A DNA stretch of 64,000 nucleotides from Rhodobiaceae bacterium (GTDB taxonomy: Bacteria; Pseudomonadota; Alphaproteobacteria; RS24). Of the stretch, positions 1-9,213 are shown one piece after another. The notes under the pieces were generated by a model that saw only the letters and a list, made by a program, of their open reading frames with translations, was not told where the DNA came from and did not search any database. The position numbers and the translations under genes were made by a program. The stretch covers positions 41,105 to 105,104 of the forward strand of contig JAHEGN010000007.1 of assembly GCA_024645085.1 (NCBI GenBank), given 5' to 3'. Numbering within the stretch: the first letter of the stretch is position 1; each line of letters starts with the position of its first letter.

Positions 1-1062
1 CACGGCAATCAAACGCATCATTGGGCGAGCTTGCCGCTGGGGGTTCTGGCCTTGAACCAGCAGTCAGACGGCGATCGCGCGCTGATGGCGCAGCAAGTCA
101 GCACAGCTTTGCAGCAAATTGACTGGCTGTCCGACGGCAAAGGCTTGCCGCTTTATGTGGTTGGCGGCACATGGCGTAATTTAGCGAAAATTCATATGGA
201 CTATGAAAACTATCCGCTCGACGTATTGCACCAATATGCCGTGCCAGCGCAGCAAATGACGGGTTTTGCCCGCGCCCTGATAGAAGATGGGGCGGCGTTT
301 GATTTATCGCTATCATCGTCCAATCGGCGCGAGGCTTTGCCGATTGCCGCGATTGTGCTCGATAAGCTGACTGAAGCGGTGCAGCCCAATGACATTATCG
401 TCTCGGCCAATGCGGTGCGCGAGGGCATTTTATATTCCATGTTGGAAAGCAAATTCCGTAAGCTTGACCCGCTCTTATTGGCCTGCGAAGAAATGGCTGA
501 AAGGCTATGTAAATCAGCAGCTTATGGTCATGAATTGGCGGCTTGGACGAGTGGGTTATTTACCGGTCGTCACGCCCAATTTGCTGCCGATAAAGAGCTC
601 AATCGATTGCGCTTGGCGGGCTGTTTGATTTCAGATTTGGCATGGGCCAGTCACCCGAGTTTTCGCGCCGAAGTGGTGCGCCAGACGGTGTTGACGGCGC
701 CATTTGGTGGCATTGATCACCAAAGTCGCGTATTTCTTGGTCATGCGCTGTCTTATCGTCATGAGGTCGAAGCGGGCTGGTATGGGGCCAATCGTTTGTC
801 TTTAGTGCCAGAGGATGAGAAACTAGCGCGGGCCTTTGGTCTGTGTCTACGCTTGGCACATTCGCTGTCGGCATCGCTGCCAAATTTATTACCGCTCACA
901 CGTCTAACTTTTGGGCAAGACCAAGTGGTGCTGACCATTGATCCGTCGCAGGCCGAATTGCTGGGGCCGATTATCGACAATCGATTGAAACGTGTGGCTG
1001 AGGTCCTCGGCCTCGATTCGCAAGTTGAGTTGGCGCCGGTGGAAATTAAAACCGCCGGTTAA
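1..1062 (+). CDS. ppx: Exopolyphosphatase / GppA-type phosphatase, 5' end outside the window
   Basis: The reading frame is open from base 1, so this is the C-terminal part (about 353 residues) of a longer protein. The first visible residues run HGNQTHHW then SLPLGVLAL, which matches the loop following the glycine-rich ATP/phosphate motif of Ppx/GppA proteins. The rest fits the C-terminal HD-like helical domain. The family hydrolyses the terminal phosphate of polyphosphate or pppGpp in the cytoplasm. The gene converges on rnd and their stop codons overlap by 4 nt. A TTG at 31 could be misread as the start, but the family match continues upstream of it. Ppx versus GppA specificity cannot be decided without the N-terminal half. 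Confidence 0.85.
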   Translation, partial: HGNQTHHWASLPLGVLALNQQSDGDRALMAQQVSTALQQIDWLSDGKGLPLYVVGGTWRNLAKIHMDYENYPLDVLHQYAVPAQQMTGFARALIEDGAAFDLSLSSSNRREALPIAAIVLDKLTEAVQPNDIIVSANAVREGILYSMLESKFRKLDPLLLACEEMAERLCKSAAYGHELAAWTSGLFTGRHAQFAADKELNRLRLAGCLISDLAWASHPSFRAEVVRQTVLTAPFGGIDHQSRVFLGHALSYRHEVEAGWYGANRLSLVPEDEKLARAFGLCLRLAHSLSASLPNLLPLTRLTFGQDQVVLTIDPSQAELLGPIIDNRLKRVAEVLGLDSQVELAPVEIKTAG

Positions 1063-2213
1063 ACGTCGCGCGCGACCAAAATAACCATGTCATTTTCTGA
1101 CGCCAAAGCAAGCCGACCCTGTTTCAAATCCAGAGCATATTGGCCAAAAATTTCGCGACGCCAGCCGCGCATGGCGGGCACATCTGGCTCACTATCGCTG
1201 GCGATGCGTTCCAAATCGGCAACATTGGCAATCAATTTCGGCGCCACTTGGGTTTCTTCGCTGCGTTGTTTCAGTAGAACTTTCAGCAATTCGACCAATG
1301 GCCCAATGCCCGGACGATTGACCACAGCGGCTGGCACATCGGGTAGATCTTCGGGCTTTTTATTTCGGCCAATTGCCACCGCTTCTAACAGGGTTTCAGC
1401 ATGGCGTGAGTTTTCAAAACCACGCGGGACGGCGCGCAGTCGGGCCAGCGCGGTTTTGTCTTTCGGCGCTTGTAGCGCTAATTCGCGAATGGCGTCATCT
1501 TTGAGCACACGATTACGCGGCACATTGCGGCTTTGCGCTTCGGCGTCGCGCCATTTGGCAACTTCAATTAAAACGCCGAGCACTATGGGCCGGCGGTCTT
1601 GCATGCGCAGGCGGCGCCAAGCATTTTCCGGGCTTTGTAAGTAAACTTCTGGGTCAGATAGCAAATTGCTCTCTTCTTCTAGCCATGCGCGACGGCCATT
1701 TTTCTCCAGCGTTTCCTCGAGATATTCATAAGCATCGCGCAAATGGGTGACGTCGGAGAGCGCATAGGTAAGTTGTGCATCACTAAGCGGGCGATGGCTC
1801 CAATCGGTAAAACGACTGGCTTTGTCGACCTTACCATTGGTGGTTTTATGAATCAGCGTTTCATAGCCCACCGCATCGCCAAAGCCACACACCATGGCGG
1901 CGATTTGCGTGTCAAAAAGCGGCGTTGGAATCACCCCTGCCAAATGGTGGAAAATTTCAACATCTTGCCGGCAGCCATGCATGACTTTGAGCACGTGCGG
2001 ATTGACCAGAAGGTCATAAAATGGTTGTAAATCAATGTCTTCAGCAAGCGGGTCAATCATTCCCTCGACATTGTGTCCGGCTGTTTGGATGAGGCATAAA
2101 ATCGGCCAAAATGTGCTCTCGCGCAAAAATTCAGTATCAACCGTAATATACGGGCAGGCGGCCAATTCGGCGCACAGAGCTTCGAGCTCTTCAGTTGTGG
2201 AAATCAGTTTCAT
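1059..2213 (-). CDS. rnd: Ribonuclease D
   Basis: This is a 384-residue 3'-5' exoribonuclease for tRNA maturation. The DEDDy catalytic set is visible: D26 and E28 in DTEF, D84 in CRQD, and Y150/D154 in YALSD. An HRDC domain follows at about residues 200-285 (RRPIVLGVLIEVAKWRD), and the C-terminal extension is typical of the family. The length is normal. The gene lies next to aspS (divergent) and ppx (convergent), a grouping known from alphaproteobacteria. The ATG start gives the expected N-terminus. No odd features were seen. Confidence 0.95.
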   Translation of the reverse strand: MKLISTTEELEALCAELAACPYITVDTEFLRESTFWPILCLIQTAGHNVEGMIDPLAEDIDLQPFYDLLVNPHVLKVMHGCRQDVEIFHHLAGVIPTPLFDTQIAAMVCGFGDAVGYETLIHKTTNGKVDKASRFTDWSHRPLSDAQLTYALSDVTHLRDAYEYLEETLEKNGRRAWLEEESNLLSDPEVYLQSPENAWRRLRMQDRRPIVLGVLIEVAKWRDAEAQSRNVPRNRVLKDDAIRELALQAPKDKTALARLRAVPRGFENSRHAETLLEAVAIGRNKKPEDLPDVPAAVVNRPGIGPLVELLKVLLKQRSEETQVAPKLIANVADLERIASDSEPDVPAMRGWRREIFGQYALDLKQGRLALASENDMVILVARDV

Positions 2214-2307
2214 GAAACTATGTTATAAAACACTGAAATGGTTTTGTCGCCTCCTGAAAATAGGCTCGATTTTCACCGTTCAAAAGGGCGGCAAACGCAT
2301 GTGTGGC

Positions 2308-2338
2308 TTGACAAATCGTGTGAAGCGTTGTGTTTAGG
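2308..2338 (+). promoter_or_regulatory. Candidate aspS promoter
   Basis: A perfect TTGACA lies at 2308-2313. About 19 bases downstream is TTTAGG (2333-2338), a poor -10 hexamer. It sits about 25 bp upstream of the aspS start in the rnd/aspS divergent gap. Only the -35 is convincing. Confidence 0.35.
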
Positions 2339-2364
2339 CATCACTATTCTTTAAGAGGTTGAAG

Positions 2365-4164
2365 ATGCACGAATATAGAAGCCATGATTGCGGCACGTTG
2401 CGCGCGACACATATCGACGAAACCGTCCGTTTATCAGGTTGGGTGCACCGAAAACGTGACCATGGTGGGCTATTATTCATTGATTTGCGCGACCATTACG
2501 GGCTGACGCAATTGGTCATAGAGCCATCAAGTCCGTATTTTTCGGTTGCCGAAGAGGTCCGCGCTGAAAGCGTTATTCGCGTCGAGGGCAAGGTTGTTGG
2601 CCGCGATGCCGACGCCAAAAACCCTAATCTGCCAACGGGTGAGATTGAGATTTATGTTTCCAACATGGAAATATTATCGCAGGCCGGTGATTTGCCGCTG
2701 CCCGTATTTGGCGAGCCGGACTATCCGGAGGACATTCGTCTGCGCTATCGTTTCCTCGATTTGCGTCGCGACACGCTGCATAAAAACATTGTTTTGCGGT
2801 CGGATATTATTTCATGGCTGCGCCGTCGTATGACCGATGACGGGTTCCGCGAGTATCAAACACCGATTTTGACGGCCTCAAGCCCAGAGGGCGCGCGCGA
2901 CTTTTTGGTGCCGTCGCGCACCCACCCAGGCCGCTTCTATGCCCTGCCACAAGCGCCGCAGCAGTTTAAGCAATTGCTGATGGTGGCTGGTTTTGACCGC
3001 TATTTCCAAATCGCGCCATGTTTCCGTGATGAAGACGCCCGCGCCGATCGTTCGCCCGGCGAGTTTTATCAGCTCGATTTGGAAATGAGTTTTGTCACGC
3101 AAGAGGATGTGTTTCAGGCGGTTGAGCCGGTATTGCGCGATGTTTTCACCACTTTCGGCAATGGCAAACGGGTGACGCCGGAGTTCCCGCGTATTCCTTA
3201 TGCTGAAGCCATGCAAAAATATGGTTCCGACAAACCGGATTTGCGCATTCCGATTGAAATGCAGGACGTTACCGCTGCCTTTGATGGGTCAGACTTTAAG
3301 ATTTTCGCCAATATGATTGCCAAGGACGATAAGGTTCGGGTCTGGGCGATTCCAGCCAAAACCGGCGGTAGTCGGGCGTTTTGTGACCGTATGAACAGCT
3401 GGGCGCAGGGCGAAGGCCAGCCAGGTCTAGGGTATATTTTCTTCCGCGATGGCGAAGGCGCTGGGCCATTGGCGAAAAATATCGGTGCCGAGCGCACCGA
3501 ACAAATTCGCAGCCAATTGGCGCTTGAAGATGGCGATGCTGTTTTCTTCTGCGCCGGTGTGCCCAAGTCATTTGCTGAATTCGCAGGCCGCGCCCGTAAT
3601 CGGGTTGGCGAAGAACTTGAGCTAATTGACCGCGATCAATTCGCCTTTTGCTGGATTGTTGATTTCCCGATGTATGAAATTGACGATAGCACCAAAAAAC
3701 TCGACTTCTCCCATAACCCGTTCTCCATGCCGCAAGGTGGTATGGAAGCGCTGGAGAGCATGGACCCATTGGATATTCTTGGCTATCAATATGATATTGT
3801 CTGCAATGGTATTGAGCTATCGTCGGGTGCTATTCGGAATCACAAGCCGGAAATTATGCTGAAAGCATTTGAGATTGCTGGCTATGACAGCGCTGTAGTG
3901 GAAAAAGAATTTGGCGGTATGCTGAACGCTTTCCGTTTTGGCGCGCCACCGCATGGCGGTATTGCTCCAGGCGTTGACCGTATTGTCATGCTCTTGGCGG
4001 AGCAAGAAAACCTGCGCGAGGTCGTGGCCTTCCCAATGAACCAGCAAGCTGAAGATTTATTAATGCAAGCGCCGTCGGAAGTTTCCAATGCGCAATTGCG
4101 TGAATTGCACATTCGCTTGAATTTGCCAGCCGAGAAAAAATCATCACCCGATGAGGCGTCGTAA
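2365..4164 (+). CDS. aspS: Aspartyl-tRNA synthetase
   Basis: This class II synthetase of 599 residues charges tRNA-Asp. It has an N-terminal OB anticodon-binding fold (about 1-105), class II motif 2 as [15 protein letters not shown] (about 219-233), a bacterial GAD insertion domain in the middle, and motif 3 as [11 protein letters not shown] (about 531-541). I set the start at the ATG at 2365 because AAGAGG (2353-2358) lies six bases upstream; a TTG two codons earlier would have no spacing. Many alphaproteobacteria use a non-discriminating AspRS with GatCAB to make Asn-tRNA, but the sequence here does not settle which type this is. Confidence 0.97.
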   Translation: MHEYRSHDCGTLRATHIDETVRLSGWVHRKRDHGGLLFIDLRDHYGLTQLVIEPSSPYFSVAEEVRAESVIRVEGKVVGRDADAKNPNLPTGEIEIYVSNMEILSQAGDLPLPVFGEPDYPEDIRLRYRFLDLRRDTLHKNIVLRSDIISWLRRRMTDDGFREYQTPILTASSPEGARDFLVPSRTHPGRFYALPQAPQQFKQLLMVAGFDRYFQIAPCFRDEDARADRSPGEFYQLDLEMSFVTQEDVFQAVEPVLRDVFTTFGNGKRVTPEFPRIPYAEAMQKYGSDKPDLRIPIEMQDVTAAFDGSDFKIFANMIAKDDKVRVWAIPAKTGGSRAFCDRMNSWAQGEGQPGLGYIFFRDGEGAGPLAKNIGAERTEQIRSQLALEDGDAVFFCAGVPKSFAEFAGRARNRVGEELELIDRDQFAFCWIVDFPMYEIDDSTKKLDFSHNPFSMPQGGMEALESMDPLDILGYQYDIVCNGIELSSGAIRNHKPEIMLKAFEIAGYDSAVVEKEFGGMLNAFRFGAPPHGGIAPGVDRIVMLLAEQENLREVVAFPMNQQAEDLLMQAPSEVSNAQLRELHIRLNLPAEKKSSPDEAS

Positions 4165-4193
4165 TCAAGGAAGATGCAGGGCGCGCGCTTTCG

Positions 4194-4202
4194 TGCTATA
4201 AA
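4194..4202 (+). promoter_or_regulatory. Candidate extended -10 before the NDUFA12-mlaD-DUF2155 cluster
   Basis: TGC followed by TATAAA (4197-4202) forms an extended -10 element in the short gap after aspS, about 30 bp before the next start. No good -35 is seen, which is tolerated for extended -10 promoters. It would drive the three following genes. Confidence 0.35.
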
Positions 4203-4232
4203 TTCGTCTCTGTCGAAATGGAAAGTCAAATA

Positions 4233-4619
4233 ATGCAATTTCTTAAAATGATTTTTACATGGTGGAACAGCCAAACTTTGGGCACGTTGATTTGGACCAA
4301 ACGCCGTGGGCAATTGGTTGGTCAAGATGAGCAGGGCAATTGTTATTATCAGGACCGCAAAGGTGCCTCCATCAATGGTAAGGCGCGCCGCTGGGTGATT
4401 TTCAATGGCGACATTGAAAGCACGCGGGTGTCGTCTGAGTGGCACGGATGGTTGCATTACACGGTTGATGAAACCCCCGATGAAGCGCAATTTGTTCGTC
4501 GCGACTGGCACAAGCCACATCAAATCAATCAAACCGGAACGAAAAATGCTCATAAGCCAGCTGGACCAGCCGATGCGGCTTCTTATGCATCTGGCTATGA
4601 TTCTTGGAAACCAGAATAG
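4233..4619 (+). CDS. NADH:ubiquinone oxidoreductase accessory subunit, NDUFA12/17.2 kDa family
   Basis: This small protein of about 128 residues belongs to the NDUFA12 (B17.2) family, an accessory subunit or assembly-related partner of respiratory complex I found in alphaproteobacteria and mitochondria. Visible family marks are TLIWTKRRGQLVGQDEQGN, the YYQDRKG stretch, RRWVIFNGD and the SEWHGWLHYTVDETP block. I prefer the ATG at 4233 because GGAAAG (4220-4225) lies seven bases upstream; an in-frame ATG at 4218 would add MESQI. The main nuo operon is not in the window. The gene runs directly into mlaD. Confidence 0.9.
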   Translation: MQFLKMIFTWWNSQTLGTLIWTKRRGQLVGQDEQGNCYYQDRKGASINGKARRWVIFNGDIESTRVSSEWHGWLHYTVDETPDEAQFVRRDWHKPHQINQTGTKNAHKPAGPADAASYASGYDSWKPE

Positions 4620-4627
4620 GACGCATT

Positions 4628-5092
4628 ATGCTGAAAGATAATCTCGTCGAAACCCTCGTAGGTGCCTTTGTTGTTATCGTTGCCACGCTTTTCGTCGCTT
4701 ATGGTTATTCAGTAACCGAAACCGGCAGCTCAGACGGCTATCGTCTGTCGGCTCAGTTCAACCGCGTTGATGGCCTGACCATTGGCAGCGATGTACGCAT
4801 GTCCGGCATTAAAGTTGGAACAGTGGTGTCGCTCGAACTAGACCCGAAAAGCTATTACGCCAATGTCGTTTTCTCGATGAATGGTGATATTAGTTTTCCA
4901 GATGATACCAGCGCCAAAATCACCAGTGAAGGCCTGCTTGGCGGTAATTATATTTCTTTGTCGCCCGGCGGCAGCGAGGATTTTTTGGAAGATGGTGGAG
5001 AAATTCTCTATACGCAGGGCTCTGTTGATCTCATCGAATTGGTGAGCCAAGCCCTGTTCAGCGCTGGTGATGGCGAGAGTGACCAAAAATAA
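4628..5092 (+). CDS. mlaD: MlaD-like MCE-domain protein, phospholipid transport
   Basis: This 154-residue protein has a single N-terminal membrane segment (about 8-26, LVGAFVVIVATLFVAYGY) followed by one MCE domain (GYRLSAQFNRVDGLTIGSDV through GLLGGNYISLSPGG). MlaD is the periplasmic ring component of the Mla ABC system that moves phospholipids between the inner and outer membranes. The ATG at 4628 has AGGA six bases upstream; an in-frame ATG at 4604 lies inside the previous gene. The mlaE, mlaF and mlaB partners are not here, so MlaD is encoded apart from its transporter. The downstream gene overlaps its end. Confidence 0.88.
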   Translation: MLKDNLVETLVGAFVVIVATLFVAYGYSVTETGSSDGYRLSAQFNRVDGLTIGSDVRMSGIKVGTVVSLELDPKSYYANVVFSMNGDISFPDDTSAKITSEGLLGGNYISLSPGGSEDFLEDGGEILYTQGSVDLIELVSQALFSAGDGESDQK

Positions 5093-5723
5093 ATTCCTGT
5101 TTTTGCCTGTCTTATTGCTCCTCTCGGGGCCAATATCGCTATCAGCCCAAGAGCTACCATCTCCCGATGCCAGCACGACACCATCATTGCCAGTGCTTGT
5201 TGCGCCACCGCTACCCGACACCAATCCTTTTGATGGAAGGCCGACGGCGGGTTATGATGATTTTCAAACGGTTCCGGTTGAGCCGCCGCTTCTTGATGAT
5301 TTTGACGAGTTAACCGAAGAATTTGACGGTTCTTTGCCATTGCCGCTATTTGATGTGCCGGTGATTGAGCTTCCCACTGACAGTTCAACACCAAGCACGC
5401 GAGTGATGCGCATTGGGCGATTCACCCTATTGCACAAGGTGACGGCGAAAATCCGCCCACTAGAATTGCGTCTAGATGAGCCAGTGGAAATTGATGATTT
5501 GCGCATCACCATGCATGATTGTCTTTCCACGCCGCCGGAAGAACCGCCCGAAACCAAAGCGTTTTTAACGATTTTGGAAAATAAGAATGGCGAGGAAAAA
5601 CGTTTGTTCAATGGTTGGATGTTTGCCTCCAGCCCTGGCATTAACGCGTTGGAACATGCTGTTTATGACCTTTGGCCGAAAGCCTGTGTGGGCGCCGACG
5701 ATATGCCGTTTACTGGTGAGTAA
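5070..5723 (+). CDS. DUF2155 exported protein
   Basis: This protein of about 217 residues has a signal peptide (hydrophobic FLFLPVLLLLSGPISLSA at about 8-25), then a long acidic, proline-rich low-complexity stretch, then the DUF2155 core at about 110-215 (ITMHDCLSTPPEEPPETKAF and the NGWMFASSPGINALEHAVYD block). Two cysteines, in HDC and KAC, flank the core and may form a disulfide. DUF2155 proteins are alphaproteobacterial and have no settled function. The start lies inside mlaD; a GTG at 5067 or ATG at 5070 are both possible. The overlap suggests translational coupling with mlaD and an envelope role (inference). Confidence 0.85.
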   Translation: MARVTKNKFLFLPVLLLLSGPISLSAQELPSPDASTTPSLPVLVAPPLPDTNPFDGRPTAGYDDFQTVPVEPPLLDDFDELTEEFDGSLPLPLFDVPVIELPTDSSTPSTRVMRIGRFTLLHKVTAKIRPLELRLDEPVEIDDLRITMHDCLSTPPEEPPETKAFLTILENKNGEEKRLFNGWMFASSPGINALEHAVYDLWPKACVGADDMPFTGE

Positions 5724-5744
5724 GCGGCCATCACATAGTCGGGT

Positions 5745-7106
5745 TTAACCGGCGGTTTTCTTCTCGGCTTCGCTTTGCAAAAATCCTTCAAGCCAATGAA
5801 TGTCGTAATCGGCTTTTTGGAAATCTTCATTGGCCAATAAGCGATGGAACAGCGGCAATGTGGTTTCGACGCCATCAATGGCAAATTCGCGCAAAGCCCG
5901 ATCGAGGCGTCGCATACAGGTCTCGCGGTCGGCAGCATGGACAATCAATTTACCAATCAAACTGTCGTAATAGGGTGGAATGGCATAGCCGGAAAACACC
6001 GCACTATCAATTCGAACCCCTAAACCGCCGGGGGCGTGATAGGTCTGAATTTTGCCTGGTGACGGCACGAATGTTTCAGGATGCTCGGCATTGATGCGGC
6101 ATTCCATGGCGTGGCCGCTGAGCACAATATCATCTTGCGTGAAACTCAAGACCTCGCCATTGGCAACGCGGATTTGTTCGCGCACAAGGTCAATGCCGGT
6201 AATCGCTTCGGTCACCGGATGTTCAACCTGTAGGCGGGTGTTCATCTCAATGAAATAGAACTCGCCTTTTTCATATAAAAACTCAATCGTGCCGACCCCG
6301 CGATAAGACATGCCTTGCATCGCATTGGTAACAATTTTACCGATTTTGGCGCGCGCCGCATCGTCCAGCACGGTGCTTGGTGCTTCTTCTAAAACCTTTT
6401 GGTGGCGACGTTGTAAGGAACAATCGCGCTCACCCAAATGCACTGCATTGCCATGCGTGTCGCAGGCCACTTGAATTTCAATATGGCGCGGCTTTTCGAG
6501 ATATTTCTCGATATAAACCGCATCATCCCCAAAGGCTGCCTTGGCTTCGCTGCGCGCCGTGGTAAAGGCCTCGGCCAGATCATCCTCGGTTTTGGCAATT
6601 TTCATGCCGCGCCCGCCGCCGCCCGATGCGGCTTTAACCAAGACAGGAAAGCCCATCTCGCGGCCGACTTTGAGCGCCTCCGCTACGTCTTTCACTTCGC
6701 CGTCAGAGCCCGGCACCACCGGAATACCCAATTCAATGGCCTTGGCTTTGGCGGCAATTTTATCGCCCATTAGGCGAATGTGATCGGCGGTTGGGCCGAT
6801 AAAGGTAATGCCATGGGCTTCCAAAATATCTGCGAATTTGGCGTTTTCAGACAAAAACCCATAACCCGGATGCACGGCATCGGCGCCGGTGATTTCGCAG
6901 GCGGCAATAATTGACGGAATGTTCAAATAGCTATTGGCAGCGGGGGCGGGGCCAAGGCAGACGCTTTCATCGGCCAGCCCAACATGCATGGCATGATTGT
7001 CTGCCGTTGAGTGAACAGCCACTGAGGCAATGCCCATTTCGCGGCATGCGCGGATAACTCGGAGGGCAATTTCTCCGCGATTGGCAATAAGGATTTTGCT
7101 AATCAT
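5745..7106 (-). CDS. accC: Acetyl-CoA carboxylase, biotin carboxylase subunit
   Basis: This 453-residue ATP-grasp enzyme carboxylates the biotin on AccB, the first half-reaction of fatty acid synthesis. The N-terminal carbamoyl-phosphate-synthase-like domain begins ISKILIANRGEIALRVIRA. The glycine-rich ATP loop is KAASGGGGRGMKIA, and the catalytic region includes EKYLEKPRHIEIQV and MNTRLQVEHPVTE. The length is standard. It starts 3 bp after accB on the same strand, so the two are clearly co-transcribed. The accA and accD genes are elsewhere. In many alphaproteobacteria aat follows here; it is absent in this window. Confidence 0.97.
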   Translation of the reverse strand: MISKILIANRGEIALRVIRACREMGIASVAVHSTADNHAMHVGLADESVCLGPAPAANSYLNIPSIIAACEITGADAVHPGYGFLSENAKFADILEAHGITFIGPTADHIRLMGDKIAAKAKAIELGIPVVPGSDGEVKDVAEALKVGREMGFPVLVKAASGGGGRGMKIAKTEDDLAEAFTTARSEAKAAFGDDAVYIEKYLEKPRHIEIQVACDTHGNAVHLGERDCSLQRRHQKVLEEAPSTVLDDAARAKIGKIVTNAMQGMSYRGVGTIEFLYEKGEFYFIEMNTRLQVEHPVTEAITGIDLVREQIRVANGEVLSFTQDDIVLSGHAMECRINAEHPETFVPSPGKIQTYHAPGGLGVRIDSAVFSGYAIPPYYDSLIGKLIVHAADRETCMRRLDRALREFAIDGVETTLPLFHRLLANEDFQKADYDIHWLEGFLQSEAEKKTAG

Positions 7107-7109
7107 GAC

Positions 7110-7577
7110 TTACTCAATAATCAGCAGAACTTCGTCAAATTCGACGGGCTGCTCATTGGTGACGATGATCTCAGTAACCTTGCCGGCGCGCGGAGCGGTG
7201 ATTGGATTCATGGTTTTCATCGCTTCAATAATCAGCAAAGTTTGGCCCTGTTTTACTGTGCTGCCAATGGTAACAAAATCTTTTGCACCTGGTTCTGGGG
7301 CCAAATAGGCGGTGCCAACCATGGGTGACTTAACCGCTCCTGGATTGCTCGCTGGATTGGCCGAAGCAGCCGGTGCTGGCGCCACGTCGGCGGCAGGTGC
7401 TGGCGCGGCTGGTGCTGGCTGAGCGATGGTTTGCTGTGAGGTGACCATTTGGGTGGCGCCTTGGCGGGCAACACGAATGCGCATGCCGTCGGCTTCCAAC
7501 TCAATTTCCGTCAGACTGCTTTTATCTAATAGATCGGCTAATTCTTTAATGAGTTTACTATCGGGTAGTTTCGCCAT
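7110..7577 (-). CDS. accB: Acetyl-CoA carboxylase biotin carboxyl carrier protein
   Basis: This 155-residue BCCP has an N-terminal helical part, an Ala/Pro-rich flexible linker (about 51-80) and a C-terminal biotinyl domain carrying the attachment lysine K121 in EAMKTMN. The usual biotinylation box is AMKM; here the residue after Lys is Thr, a common conservative variant. A strong ribosome site (GGAGGG) lies four bases before the ATG. It is the second gene of aroQ-accB-accC and accepts CO2 from AccC. Confidence 0.96.
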   Translation of the reverse strand: MAKLPDSKLIKELADLLDKSSLTEIELEADGMRIRVARQGATQMVTSQQTIAQPAPAAPAPAADVAPAPAASANPASNPGAVKSPMVGTAYLAPEPGAKDFVTIGSTVKQGQTLLIIEAMKTMNPITAPRAGKVTEIIVTNEQPVEFDEVLLIIE

Positions 7578-7618
7578 TTTGCCCTCCGCGTGACACTGCC
7601 GTTTCGTTCAACGTCTAT

Positions 7619-8059
7619 TTAAGGTTTAATACGCTTAGCCAGCGCGTCAATAGCCATTTCATAGCCCTGCGCGCCAAGCCCGCAGATCACACCGGTTGCC
7701 ACTTGTGAAATATGTGAGTGATGGCGGAAACTTTCGCGAGCGTAAATATTCGATAAATGCACTTCAATAATGGGCTGCGAGAGCGATTGCAGCGCATCCA
7801 AAATGGCCACTGAGGTATGCGAATAGGCAGCAGCGTTAATAATGACGCCACTGGCTTCCAAACGCGCGGTTTGAATAATCGACACGAGCTCGCCCTCATC
7901 ATTGCTTTGAAAAAAGCTCATCGGCAAATCATAGCTGCTCAGCTTGCTGGCGCAGGCCGCTTCAATGTCAGCCAAAGTGGTTGTGCCATAGATTTCCGGT
8001 TCCCGACTGCCAAGCAGATTCAGGTTAGGGCCGTTGATAATGTAAACAGCTTGGGCCAT
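7619..8059 (-). CDS. aroQ: 3-dehydroquinate dehydratase, type II
   Basis: This 146-residue enzyme performs the third shikimate-pathway step. Type II marks are [17 protein letters not shown] near the N-terminus (tyrosine base in EIYG), the [16 protein letters not shown] block, and [17 protein letters not shown] with the catalytic histidine. I moved the start to the ATG at 8059, which is preceded by AAGGA six bases upstream and gives the usual family length; the frame stays open 20 codons further. It heads the operon with accB and accC. Confidence 0.95.
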   Translation of the reverse strand: MAQAVYIINGPNLNLLGSREPEIYGTTTLADIEAACASKLSSYDLPMSFFQSNDEGELVSIIQTARLEASGVIINAAAYSHTSVAILDALQSLSQPIIEVHLSNIYARESFRHHSHISQVATGVICGLGAQGYEMAIDALAKRIKP

Positions 8060-8220
8060 GCCAAGTCCTTTCGAAGCCTGAGAAGCAACAATATACTCTG
8101 TGGGTAAACGAGATTTCAAAAAACATCAAGGATTTCAGTCTATAACTTAGTTAAAGGCAAGAACAGGACTTGCGTCTTGAAACGAAGATTTGCATTATCA
8201 AACGCTCTCGGAGAACGACG

Positions 8221-8421
8221 ATGAATGTGCAAATTAATGGCGAAATGCGTGAGTTTGAAGCGCCAATGAGCATTTTACAGCTGTTGCAGGCAATGAGTTT
8301 GCCAAGCCAAAAAATTGCTGTTGAGTTAAACCTCGAAATCGTCCCGAAGTCTGCCTATCACAGCCAAATGGTGGCGGCGGGTGACCGAATTGAAATTGTC
8401 CACTTTATTGGCGGAGGCTGA
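8221..8421 (+). CDS. thiS: Sulfur carrier protein ThiS
   Basis: This 66-residue ubiquitin-fold protein carries sulfur as a C-terminal thiocarboxylate for thiazole synthesis. It ends in FIGGG, keeping the obligatory C-terminal Gly-Gly, and has the [13 protein letters not shown] family ending. The ATG at 8221 follows CGGAGAA with correct spacing; the frame extends upstream without homology. It lies 2 bp before thiG, so they are co-translated. The 160-bp leader shows no TPP riboswitch consensus. Other thi genes (thiF, thiC, thiE, thiO) are not in the window. Confidence 0.93.
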   Translation: MNVQINGEMREFEAPMSILQLLQAMSLPSQKIAVELNLEIVPKSAYHSQMVAAGDRIEIVHFIGGG

Positions 8422-8423
8422 GG

Positions 8424-9212
8424 ATGAACGCAGATAGTTCAAAAGATGATGTTTTAACCATTGCCGGACGAGACTTTTCTTCCCGCCTCATTATTGGCAC
8501 CGGCAAATATGCCGACTATGCCGAAAATGCGGCAGCGGCTGAGGCGGCTGGCGCAGAAATAGTAACCGTGGCGGTGCGGCGGGTTAATTTGTCTGACCCA
8601 TCTGCGCCGATGTTGATCGACTATATCGACCCGAAAAAATACACATTTTTGCCCAATACAGCCGGTTGTTTTACTGGCGAAGACGCGGTGCGCACGCTGC
8701 GTTTGGCGCGAGAGGCCGGCGGCTGGTCATTGGTCAAATTGGAAGTTTTGGGTGATGAGAAAACCCTTTACCCGAATATGCCCGAGACGTTGCGATCGGC
8801 TGAATTGCTGGTCAAAGAGGGCTTCGATGTGATGGTTTATTGTAGCGATGACCCAATTATGGCCAAACAATTAGAAGACATTGGCTGTTGCGCCATTATG
8901 CCCTTGGCGGCGCCGATTGGCTCCGGCTTGGGGGTGCAAAACCCGATTAACATTCGGATGATTATCGAGCAGTCGAAGGTGCCTGTGTTGGTTGATGCTG
9001 GCGTTGGCACCGCCTCAGACGCGGCGATTGCCATGGAATTGGGCTGCGATGGCGTGTTGATGAATACAGCAATTGCTGAGGCCAAAAATCCGGTGTTAAT
9101 GGCCCAAGCCATGCGCCATGCGGTGATTGCCGGACGCCAAGCCTATCTGGCAGGGCGTATGGCTAAGCGCCTTTATGCGGATCCAAGCTCGCCTTTGGCA
9201 GGGCTTATCTAA
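8424..9212 (+). CDS. thiG: Thiazole synthase ThiG
   Basis: This 262-residue TIM-barrel enzyme forms the thiazole phosphate of thiamine from ThiS thiocarboxylate, deoxyxylulose phosphate and an iminoglycine source. K105 in [10 protein letters not shown] is the Schiff-base lysine. Phosphate-binding parts [11 protein letters not shown] and [13 protein letters not shown] are present. The C-terminus has the usual PSSPLAGLI ending. It follows thiS directly. Its end is 1 bp from the convergent DsbA-like gene, leaving no room for a terminator. Confidence 0.97.
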   Translation: MNADSSKDDVLTIAGRDFSSRLIIGTGKYADYAENAAAAEAAGAEIVTVAVRRVNLSDPSAPMLIDYIDPKKYTFLPNTAGCFTGEDAVRTLRLAREAGGWSLVKLEVLGDEKTLYPNMPETLRSAELLVKEGFDVMVYCSDDPIMAKQLEDIGCCAIMPLAAPIGSGLGVQNPINIRMIIEQSKVPVLVDAGVGTASDAAIAMELGCDGVLMNTAIAEAKNPVLMAQAMRHAVIAGRQAYLAGRMAKRLYADPSSPLAGLI

Positions 9213-9213
9213 G

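Noticed and set aside
3882..4553. A 223-codon frame antisense to aspS and NDUFA12
   Set aside because: It crosses two well-supported genes on the other strand and shows no recognisable domain.
8060..8220. Possible TPP riboswitch before thiS-thiG
   Set aside because: The conserved CUGAGA and ACCUGAUCUGGAUAAUGCCAGCG-type parts are not present in the 160-bp leader.
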